Below, in pieces: positions 6,720 to 12,778 of a stretch of DNA of 12,778 bases (positions are counted from its first letter, which is position 1; each line of letters starts with the position of its first letter). Source of the stretch: an uncultured Prevotella sp. (GTDB lineage Bacteria > Bacteroidota > Bacteroidia > Bacteroidales > Bacteroidaceae). Under the pieces are notes generated by a model. It saw nothing but the letters and a program-made list of their open reading frames with translations. It had not been told where the DNA came from and ran no database searches. Where the stretch lies: assembly GCA_902491375.1 (NCBI GenBank), contig CABUHE010000038.1, positions 1 through 12,778 of the forward strand, read 5' to 3'. Both the position numbers and the translations under genes were made by a program.

Positions 6720-7973
6720 TCAATCAACCTCTTTTATAACAAAACCTGCTTTCTTAAGATCTTCCCAAAAATGAGGATACGACTTGCTTACTACCTGTGG
6801 ATTATCAATCTTCAATCCTGGGAATACTATTGAAGCAGGAGCAAAAGCCATTGCCATGCGGTGGTCGTCATAAGTATTTATCACAATATCGTCAGCCGGT
6901 TCGCAACGTTCACCGTCCCATGAAAGTTCACTGCCGCCTTTATCATGCAACACGTAACCTAACTTACGCATTTCTGTTTTCAAGGCCTCAATTCTGTCTG
7001 TTTCTTTTATCTTTAAAGATGAAATACCAGTAAAAGTAAACGGAGTATCAGTGAGAGCACAACTGACAACCAAAGTCTGAACCATATCAGGCTGATTGAC
7101 GAAATCATAATCAAGACGTGGAGGTTTTGTCTCAATGAGCTTCAGCTTAACTGTAGTAGGTACGGCACGTTCTTTTGTCTTGAACATAGTCCTGACTCCA
7201 AGCATACTGAAAAGATACTTGATTGCTGAGTCGCCTTGACGTGAACCGTCTGTAAGACCAGTCAACATAATTTCTGATTCAGGAGTTCTGCCCAACACGA
7301 GCATCTCATACCAATATGAAGCAGCACTCCAATCGTTCTCAATGAAAAAAGGTTTGGACTCATACGACTTAGGACTGACTCTTATCGTATCTACGTCAAC
7401 CCAATCAACGTCAGCTCCAAAATTCTTCATCACACACAAAGTCAGGTCAATGTAAGGTCGTGAAACAATCTCTCCTGTAAGCCTTACTTCAAGTCCGTCT
7501 GCCAGCATCGGCCCAATCATTAGCAGAGCTGAAATATATTGAGAACTTATATTGCCCGGTATGTCTATATGTCCGCCATTAAGTTTACGTCCTTTTATTC
7601 TAAGAGGCGGGAATCCTTGCTCGCGTTCGTAACTTATATCAGCGCCAATGTATCTAAGAGCGTCGACTAACGCTTTTATCGGGCGCTGCTGCATACGCTC
7701 TGTTCCTGTGAGAATATGTTCACCCGGAGTTACCGCCAGATAAGCTGTCATAAACCTCATTGCAGTTCCCGCAGCCTTAATATCAATAACTTCAGGCATA
7801 TCACGCAAGGCTTTGAGGATTACCTCTGTATCGTCACAATCCGACATATTATCCGGCATAAGCTTGCTTCCAGCCAAGGCATTAATAATCAACGCCCTGT
7901 TACTTATACTTTTTGATGCCGGTAAATTTATGGTGGCATTTATCGTTTCAGGTGCTGTCAATACATATTTCAT
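6720..7973 (-). CDS. aroA: 3-phosphoshikimate 1-carboxyvinyltransferase (EPSP synthase)
   Basis: EPSP synthase joins PEP to shikimate-3-phosphate, the sixth step of the chorismate pathway, in the cytoplasm. Family signatures are intact in the 417-residue product. They are LPASKSISNRAL (K21, S22, R26), AAGTAMR (67-73), the shikimate-phosphate loop ISSQYISALLM, QPDMVQT with the catalytic aspartate, KETDRIEAL and DDHRMAMAFA. The PEP-site loop reads AAGTAMRF, where the E. coli enzyme has NAGTAMRP. The equivalents of N94 and P101 are therefore changed; in my recollection this is common in Bacteroidota. I start at ATG 7973 (MKYVLTAPE). A start three codons upstream would use TTG and would sit inside the -7 element. 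A perfect promoter immediately upstream makes aroA the likely first gene of the operon running through porW and porX to tsaE. Confidence 0.95.
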   Translation of the reverse strand: MKYVLTAPETINATINLPASKSISNRALIINALAGSKLMPDNMSDCDDTEVILKALRDMPEVIDIKAAGTAMRFMTAYLAVTPGEHILTGTERMQQRPIKALVDALRYIGADISYEREQGFPPLRIKGRKLNGGHIDIPGNISSQYISALLMIGPMLADGLEVRLTGEIVSRPYIDLTLCVMKNFGADVDWVDVDTIRVSPKSYESKPFFIENDWSAASYWYEMLVLGRTPESEIMLTGLTDGSRQGDSAIKYLFSMLGVRTMFKTKERAVPTTVKLKLIETKPPRLDYDFVNQPDMVQTLVVSCALTDTPFTFTGISSLKIKETDRIEALKTEMRKLGYVLHDKGGSELSWDGERCEPADDIVINTYDDHRMAMAFAPASIVFPGLKIDNPQVVSKSYPHFWEDLKKAGFVIKEVD

Positions 7974-7979
7974 ATCATG

Positions 7980-8010
7980 CAAAGATACTCCAACTTACAG
8001 ACAATACAAA
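7980..8010 (-). promoter_or_regulatory. Consensus Bacteroidota promoter for aroA
   Basis: On the minus strand, TTTG (8010-8007) is followed by exactly 19 nt and then TATCTTTG (7987-7980). This matches the Bacteroidota vegetative consensus TTTG-N19-TAnnTTTG at every defined base. The -7 element ends only 6 nt before the aroA ATG, so transcription should start within a few bases of the start codon. Confidence 0.75.
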
Positions 8011-8104
8011 AGAAAAAAAGATAAAAAATATTTATCACGTCACACCTTATTATAAAAATATAACCACTCAACAACAACGATATAACAGCTGATGTACTAA
8101 AACA

Positions 8105-8572
8105 TCATTTCTTAATCATTCTGAAGCCGATGTCAGAAACACCAGGCAGAATCTCGCGCATCATTATATGACGGATTCTTACATGCAAAGAGTCTCCTTT
8201 CTGCAATTCGTCGTCAGATAATATAAAATCGTATTGGAAGAAACTTACACCGTCACCGAGCGCATTGCCTTTGTTGTCATAAAGACGACAGTTCAACGTG
8301 TCCACATTAACCCTGTGTCCCGGCTCTATCGTCCTTTCAACCAATAGACTAAGCCCAGTAAACGGATAAGCAACATTTATGCGCAAACCAATTTCCTGTC
8401 TGTATCGTCCTGAGTCCTTAAGTTTAGGAACGTCGAAGACAAGAGTATCGCTACGTTCCCAACCGTCAATGGCTGTGGATGCATACTTGTCATAGACGAC
8501 ATCGCCGTCACAAGCCGACAATGCCAATACAGCTACAACAACCATCACCCATGTCAATAAAGTTTTTTTCAT
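8105..8572 (-). CDS. gldH: Gliding-motility-type lipoprotein GldH
   Basis: GldH is an envelope lipoprotein required for gliding in Flavobacterium but also found in many non-gliding Bacteroidales, where its role is unclear. With the ATG at 8572 the product has 155 residues. A KK-containing signal peptide and lipobox LSAC give an acylated cysteine at residue 21. The mature part starts CDGDVVYDKY, then has an alternating beta-rich region with DTLVFDV, GLRINVAYPFTGLSLLVER and a C-terminal RHIMMREILPGVSDIGFRM, which fits the GldH family. A GTG six codons upstream is in frame. I prefer the ATG because it gives a normal signal peptide and has GGAG five bases before it. It lies 90 nt after ricT with no consensus promoter, so it is probably the last gene of holB-ricT-gldH. 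Confidence 0.85.
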   Translation of the reverse strand: MKKTLLTWVMVVVAVLALSACDGDVVYDKYASTAIDGWERSDTLVFDVPKLKDSGRYRQEIGLRINVAYPFTGLSLLVERTIEPGHRVNVDTLNCRLYDNKGNALGDGVSFFQYDFILSDDELQKGDSLHVRIRHIMMREILPGVSDIGFRMIKK

Positions 8573-8662
8573 TTTCACTCCAGCTGACACTTATGCCAAT
8601 AATGAATAAAAGGAAAGGCTATAAGCCTCACCACCTCAATTTATCGTGAAACCGCAATCATA

Positions 8663-9859
8663 TCAGTTCCCATCAATATTCTGTTCGGGCTTATCGTTTA
8701 CAGGTGCAGATCCTTTCGCCTGTTTTGGCGCACGGTTCTTTGGCGTCTGTTTCTGAGAGCGGCTTTTCTGTTTTTTCTTTTTCTTAGTTCGGTCAAAACG
8801 TGTAAGGCTCTCATTCTCAAGCAAGTCAACAGGTCTGTCATTACGCTTTACCACTCCGTCCTCTTGCAATGACAAAGGTTTCTCACCGCGCTTGTTCATT
8901 TCTATTACCTCCATTGCACGTTTGGCTGTTATCGTCTCAAGGTTTGAAGGTATCTTTTTATCTGTCGAATAAGTTACGATACCGGCCAAAATATCGCTCT
9001 TGAAAAGATAATAGTCACTGTCTTGAGTCTGCAATACAACTTCCTTACTAGGCAGTTTGCGGCTGGCTTCAATATAATTGTCAACCTCATAGTTCAGACA
9101 GCACTTCAACTTGGCACACATGCCGGCAAGTTTCTGCGGATTAAGTGATATGTCCTGATAACGCGCGGCACCTGTACTTACTGAAACAAAATTCTTCATC
9201 CATGTCGCGCAGCACAGCTCACGACCGCATGGGCCGGTACCTCCGATACGTCCGGCCTCCTGACGCGCACCGATCTGTTTCATCTCAATGCGGACATGGA
9301 ATGTCTCTGCCAACACCTTAATAAGCTGACGGAAATCGACACGCTCATCTGCAATATAATAAAAAATAGCCTTATTGCCGTCGCCCTGATACTCGACATC
9401 GCCTATCTTCATCTGTAAATTCAGACTCTTGGCTATCTGTCGGCTCTGTATCATAGTGTCGTGTTCACGACTCTTTGCCTCACGGTATTTATCCATATCT
9501 ACAGGCTTAGCCAGACGGTAAATGCGCTTGATGTCGTCTGCCGATTTAAGGTTAGCCTTGCGTATCTGCAACTCAACCAGCTTACCAGTCAGTGTAACTA
9601 CACCTATGTCATGTCCAGGATTAGCCTCAACAGCCACAATATCGCCCTTCTTCAGGTCTAGATTGTTTACGTTGTGATAATATCCCTTGCGGGTGTTCTT
9701 GAACTGCACCTCTACGAGATCAGTGCTCTTGGCATTACCGGGCACGTCGGCTAACCAGTCGTATGTATTGAGCTGGCGGTCCTGGCGGCCACATCCGCGG
9801 ATACAGAGCCCACGGTCGCAGCCGTTATATATCATGAATTTTCTATTTTTATAGTCCAT
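8663..9859 (-). CDS. ricT: PSP1-domain protein RicT (YaaT-like), cysteine-rich
   Basis: RicT in Bacillus is part of the RicA-RicF-RicT Fe-S complex that influences RNase Y-dependent mRNA processing; the job of the Bacteroidota homologue is not established. The 398-residue protein contains the PSP1 region (about 90-235) with the hallmark GTGPCGRELCCATW (C211, C216, C217) and GMCAKLKCCLNYE (C248, C253, C254). It also has an N-terminal cysteine group C-x4-C-x3-C (C14, C19, C23) in NGCDRGLCIRGCGR, as expected for extra metal or Fe-S ligands. The C-terminal 60 residues or so are highly basic and likely disordered (runs of K, R and Q after TRFDR), which suggests RNA contact (inference). It starts 178 nt after holB. 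No TAnnTTTG element is present in that gap, so it probably depends on the holB promoter. Neither ricA nor ricF is in the window. Confidence 0.9.
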   Translation of the reverse strand: MDYKNRKFMIYNGCDRGLCIRGCGRQDRQLNTYDWLADVPGNAKSTDLVEVQFKNTRKGYYHNVNNLDLKKGDIVAVEANPGHDIGVVTLTGKLVELQIRKANLKSADDIKRIYRLAKPVDMDKYREAKSREHDTMIQSRQIAKSLNLQMKIGDVEYQGDGNKAIFYYIADERVDFRQLIKVLAETFHVRIEMKQIGARQEAGRIGGTGPCGRELCCATWMKNFVSVSTGAARYQDISLNPQKLAGMCAKLKCCLNYEVDNYIEASRKLPSKEVVLQTQDSDYYLFKSDILAGIVTYSTDKKIPSNLETITAKRAMEVIEMNKRGEKPLSLQEDGVVKRNDRPVDLLENESLTRFDRTKKKKKQKSRSQKQTPKNRAPKQAKGSAPVNDKPEQNIDGN

Positions 9860-10037
9860 AATACTTAATCTATATTGAATAAAGAGAGAAAGATTGAAGC
9901 ACGTCTGTTTTGCCTCGCCATTCAGTTTAAGCCATGTTCAAGGCCTTTTCTCTTACTGCTCTTTTATATTTTTATCTGTTACGCAATATTTCCACAGCTG
10001 AAAATCAGCGATAGAAATCCTCTGAAAATACTCCGTT

Positions 10038-11177
10038 CTACGGTTTTCTTATCAGTGAAACGATGATATTCGTAGCCATGTCGAAAAACACTATCTTGGC
10101 ATTTGCATTCTGTCCAATGTCGCGCATAGCCCTGTTCATCAGTCCTGACATCTCTATTACATTAGCCTCATTGATGTAAGGAGCGAAATTCCTTGCGAAA
10201 TTCTCCTCCTCACGGGTCATATAGCAAAGCTCCGGATTGTGAAAATTATACATGAAGTTTTCACGCACAAGCCGCATGAAGTATGCCAACATACGACGTT
10301 GCTTCTCACGACCAAGCCCTGCCGCCGTCTCGCTCCATTTGCGCAGATCCTTTATCTTGCGCATATATGCCAGACGCATCAGCGATACGAACAACTCAAA
10401 AAACTGTTTTTTCTCATTGTCTGCGTCAAGTTCTTCAAGTGCAGTGAGCCAGCTACCACCGGCAGCACGCGCCAGTCGGTGTGCAGCATCAGCATCAATA
10501 CCACGCTGGTCTGCCAATGCACGCTCTATGGCTTCATCTTCAATGCGCTTCACATCGATGCGCTGCGCACGGCTGCGGATTGTCTCCAACAGCTTCTCCG
10601 GCTCCTCGCATACCATCAGAAAAACCGTCTCATGCGGCGGCTCTTCAAGCAGTTTAAGCATTTTGTTGGCACACTCGGCGTTCATACGTTCGGGCAGCCA
10701 TATCACTACAACCTTATATCCGCCCTGACTGGACTTCAGACTGAGCTTCCTTATCAGCAGGTCGCTCTCACCTACTCCTATCACAGCCTGCTGGTTTGCG
10801 GCGTTCATCTCCGCCAGCCACTGGTCCATCGTGAAGTAAACTCCACGTGAAAGCATACGGCGCCATTCATCAGCAAAATCATCGCTCGACATCTTATGCT
10901 CTGAACCAGTTCCCGTAGGACGTATTACGGGATAAGAGAAATGAAGGTCGGGATGAGAAAGTTTGGTTGTCATGGCGCATTGACTGCACGTTCCACAAGA
11001 ATCTTCGTCCGTTCGGTTCTGACATAACAGATAAGAAGCAAACGCCAAAGCAAGCGCCATCTTGCCACACCCTTGCGGACCGCATAGCATTATAGCATGA
11101 GGCACACGGCTTTCCTTAACCATCTGCCGCAACCTCTGCTTGGCTTCGTCCTGTCCTATTACATCACTGAACCTCAT
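10038..11177 (-). CDS. holB: DNA polymerase III subunit delta prime
   Basis: Delta prime is the stator of the clamp-loader AAA+ ring that places the sliding clamp at primed DNA. The 379-residue product starts MRFSDVIGQDEAKQRL, typical of the family. It has a P-loop-like GPQGCGKM (33-40) with methionine in place of the Ser/Thr that completes a working Walker A, in line with delta prime being non-catalytic. Four zinc-type cysteines follow (C52, C61, C64, C67). NKMLKLLEEPP and the sensor region TIRSRAQRI (SRC in many relatives) come next, then the C-terminal collar domain. The ATG at 11177 is preferred to a TTG nine codons upstream, because that TTG lies inside the predicted -7 promoter element. 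Length is slightly longer than E. coli HolB (334). First gene of the holB-ricT-gldH unit. Confidence 0.92.
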   Translation of the reverse strand: MRFSDVIGQDEAKQRLRQMVKESRVPHAIMLCGPQGCGKMALALAFASYLLCQNRTDEDSCGTCSQCAMTTKLSHPDLHFSYPVIRPTGTGSEHKMSSDDFADEWRRMLSRGVYFTMDQWLAEMNAANQQAVIGVGESDLLIRKLSLKSSQGGYKVVVIWLPERMNAECANKMLKLLEEPPHETVFLMVCEEPEKLLETIRSRAQRIDVKRIEDEAIERALADQRGIDADAAHRLARAAGGSWLTALEELDADNEKKQFFELFVSLMRLAYMRKIKDLRKWSETAAGLGREKQRRMLAYFMRLVRENFMYNFHNPELCYMTREEENFARNFAPYINEANVIEMSGLMNRAMRDIGQNANAKIVFFDMATNIIVSLIRKP

Positions 11178-11201
11178 CCGTTTTATATAGACAAATCGCT
11201 G

Positions 11202-11237
11202 CAAATTTACTAAAAATCCACCTTATAACATGACAAA
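11202..11237 (-). promoter_or_regulatory. Probable promoter of holB-ricT-gldH
   Basis: The minus strand has a perfect -7 element TAAATTTG (11209-11202) about 25 nt before the holB ATG. A TTTG (11237-11234) lies 24 nt further upstream, slightly longer than the usual 17-23 nt. The TTTG is part of the T-tract of the preceding terminator. Confidence 0.5.
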
Positions 11238-11260
11238 AAGGCGGATATTTGTCCGCCTTT
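11234..11260 (-). terminator. Intrinsic terminator of the DUF418 gene
   Basis: A perfect 9-bp inverted repeat pairs 11237-11245 (AAAGGCGGA) with 11252-11260 (TCCGCCTTT) around a 6-nt loop. Read on the minus strand, it is followed by a TTTTT tract (11239-11235, partly continuous with the stem). It ends transcription about 110 nt after the DUF418 stop. The plus-strand side has only a poor T-tract, so it acts mainly leftwards. Confidence 0.8.
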
Positions 11261-11370
11261 CACATTTTTATATCTTATAAACAGCTTATTTCACGATCAG
11301 CACAAACGGCCCCATGCAAGCCCGGAGCGCCAATGGAAAGACAGCGCCTGGATGTACAGACCGGCCTATG

Positions 11371-12552
11371 TCATTTCTTCCGCCTGTCTGAACCGCCCCA
11401 AGTGAGGTTATGCCATACCTGCTCCAAAGGCCCGCGCCTATGCAAACGGAGCCACAATTTGCAGAACGAGAACTGCAATAAAACGAACGCTGCTCCCAGC
11501 AAAAGGCTCATTGTATGGCCGCTGACCGCATAAAGTCCCAATCCCCAATGATAAAAGACAAATCCGCCAACGACCGACTGCCCCAAATAGTTGCTAAGGC
11601 TCATCTTGCCGTAAGGCAGAATCTTCGCCAACACATGGCGCGCCCTTGTGCGGTGATACGCCCATGTAAGCAAGCTTACATAGAAAAACGTCATCGCAAG
11701 ATTTTTCCACATGTCGAGCATTACGGTCAACGAGGCCGACACACACTCCGCATGGAACATCTGTGGCACGGTATAACGCAACGGGCACAACACCGCAAAC
11801 GCCACGACCGACCACAACATCACTTTTCTCCAGACATTAGCGTTGTTGCCTTCGTCATACAACAGGCGACGGCGCCCTATCCACAAGCCGAGCAGGAAGA
11901 GGAACAGCGTCTGCGTAAAACGTCCGTGCTCGATAGCCCATGTAAAGTTGACAGGCAGTCCGTAGCGCAGTCCTGCTATGGCAACATCAAACCAGCTGCC
12001 GCTTTCCTGCGCAGGCAATATGGCCTGGAACATCGCTCCCGATCCTAAATCAAGCGGCTGCAACCGTGGATTAACCAATCCACCGACAAGATATACAAGC
12101 TCTATCGGCTGTAGCACAAACAACACGGCAAAAAACAGTAACACACGATTATTGGCTCGCACAAACGGCAATACGAGCAGTCCGCACACCGCGTAAACTG
12201 TCAGTATGTCGCCGTTGAAGAACAACAGGTCGAGCAGGCCGAATCCGAAGAGGAGCACCATGCGCCATACGAAACGCGGCCTGAAGTCATATCCGCGCTT
12301 TGCCTGATTGTCATGCTGCACGAAAAGTGTCAGTCCGAACAGCATGGCAAATATGGCATACATCTTGTTCGACAACATGAAAAACATCACATTCCACACC
12401 ACATTGTCCAACTTGGTAAGCGGAGGAAAGTTGTAGAAGTTTAGATGCTCTATGAAATGCAGCATCACAATGCCTGCCACGGCTACGCCACGCAGCAAAT
12501 CGGCGGCGTCGATACGTGTGTTAGGCAACGCGGAAGGTTGGTAACTTGACAT
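11371..12552 (-). CDS. DUF418 (YeiB-like) multi-pass inner-membrane protein
   Basis: DUF418 proteins are integral membrane proteins distantly related to the acyltransferase/HGSNAT-type membrane families. A role in transport or acylation has been suggested but not settled. The 393-residue product begins with a polar stretch and then IDAADLLRGVAVAGIVMLHF, the usual family opening. A central signature with FGFGLLDLLFFNGDILTVYA follows (about 101-120). The C-terminal DUF418 domain carries YGKMSLSNYLGQSVVGGFVFYHWGL (in part) and the closing RRGPLEQVWHNLTWG. I count roughly eight to ten hydrophobic segments. Length is normal. It is monocistronic, with a promoter about 87 nt upstream and a terminator downstream. 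The 110 nt between its stop and the terminator hold no gene I can support. Confidence 0.88.
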   Translation of the reverse strand: MSSYQPSALPNTRIDAADLLRGVAVAGIVMLHFIEHLNFYNFPPLTKLDNVVWNVMFFMLSNKMYAIFAMLFGLTLFVQHDNQAKRGYDFRPRFVWRMVLLFGFGLLDLLFFNGDILTVYAVCGLLVLPFVRANNRVLLFFAVLFVLQPIELVYLVGGLVNPRLQPLDLGSGAMFQAILPAQESGSWFDVAIAGLRYGLPVNFTWAIEHGRFTQTLFLFLLGLWIGRRRLLYDEGNNANVWRKVMLWSVVAFAVLCPLRYTVPQMFHAECVSASLTVMLDMWKNLAMTFFYVSLLTWAYHRTRARHVLAKILPYGKMSLSNYLGQSVVGGFVFYHWGLGLYAVSGHTMSLLLGAAFVLLQFSFCKLWLRLHRRGPLEQVWHNLTWGGSDRRKK

Positions 12553-12598
12553 GATTTCTTACCTTATGAATAACGTTTCTGTTTACAATCTCATGGTA

Positions 12599-12610
12599 TC
12601 CGCATGCGGA
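12599..12610. repeat. 12-bp perfect palindrome in the DUF418 leader
   Basis: TCCGCATGCGGA at 12599-12610 is perfectly self-complementary. It lies 47 nt upstream of the DUF418 ATG and about 20-30 nt downstream of the predicted transcription start. That is a position where a dimeric repressor could act, or where the transcript could dimerise. No partner gene in the window suggests which. The remaining bases out to the right edge show nothing else. Confidence 0.4.
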
Positions 12611-12638
12611 CTAAGCCACAATTTGATGGCAACGGATG

Positions 12639-12670
12639 CAAAGATAAGCATTTTATTCCACACATGCAAC
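12639..12670 (-). promoter_or_regulatory. Probable promoter of the DUF418 gene
   Basis: The minus strand has GTTG (12670-12667), 20 nt, then a perfect -7 element TATCTTTG (12646-12639). The -33 half has one mismatch to TTTG. The predicted leader is about 80 nt and includes the palindrome at 12599-12610. The sequence around the -7 box (ATGCAAAGATA on the plus strand) closely resembles the aroA promoter. Confidence 0.55.
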
Positions 12671-12778
12671 AGTACTATTGTCTATTCAAATCAAGCCTAT
12701 CTCATTAACTTAATTGTTTTTACTAACCCGTTGGCGGAATTATCTTGAGTGGAACGGCTATGGTTACTGTTTCAAATT

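Noticed and set aside
8616..8628. Hairpin AGGCT/AGCCT after ricT as a terminator
   Set aside because: Only five base pairs with a 3-nt loop and an interrupted T-tract; too weak to claim that ricT and gldH are separate units.
9997..10009. Hairpin GCTGA-AAA-TCAGC just after holB as a terminator
   Set aside because: Five-bp stem with no T-tract on the minus strand; likely chance.
11261..11370. Short open frame after the DUF418 stop ending in a VLIVK-like C-terminus
   Set aside because: No start codon outside the overlapping DUF418 frame other than a very late ATG; no evidence of a gene fragment beyond chance.

Overview
The window looks like chromosomal DNA from a Bacteroidota bacterium, most likely a Prevotella-like member of the Bacteroidales. 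The evidence is a set of gene families restricted to, or typical of, that phylum (PorX, PorW/SprE, GldH, and a Bacteroidota-style RicT and HolB). In addition, five upstream regions carry the phylum's -7 promoter element TAnnTTTG, one of them with a -33 TTTG at the ideal 19-nt spacing. Every supported gene is on the minus strand, so transcription runs from right to left.

Right part (about 12.78 to 11.2 kb): a gene for a DUF418 multi-pass membrane protein with its own promoter, closed by a clear intrinsic terminator at 11234-11260. The terminator's T-tract overlaps the -33 element of the next promoter. Middle (11.2 to 8.1 kb): holB (DNA polymerase III delta prime), ricT (cysteine-rich PSP1-domain protein) and gldH (gliding-motility-type lipoprotein) form one probable operon.

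Left-middle (8.0 to 0.5 kb): aroA is preceded by a textbook Bacteroidota promoter so close to its ATG that the mRNA should be nearly leaderless. Downstream are a small cysteine-containing membrane protein, a very large PorW/SprE-type TPR lipoprotein, PorX (receiver plus PglZ phosphodiesterase-like effector) and tsaE (tRNA t6A synthesis). Spacings of 2, 79, 32 and 141 nt, with no strong internal promoter, suggest one long transcript. PorX and PorW both belong to the type IX secretion system (T9SS) / gliding machinery in other Bacteroidota. PorX is the cytoplasmic response regulator and PorW is an envelope lipoprotein, so here a T9SS control and assembly pair sits in a housekeeping operon.

Left end (0.54 to 0 kb): the 490-nt stretch between tsaE and the start of a dTDP-4-dehydrorhamnose 3,5-epimerase gene (cut by the window edge) is not featureless. 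It holds an array of four 15-bp palindromic units with an exact 22-bp period. On the minus strand this array folds into two abutting 19-bp hairpins. It also holds a -7 promoter element, a 53-codon ORF encoding a single-span membrane peptide, and a second -7 element in front of the epimerase.

The most interesting observations are this 22-bp palindromic array, the adjacency of porW and porX, and a previously unnoticed-looking tandem short-motif array in the disordered C-terminal tail of PorW.
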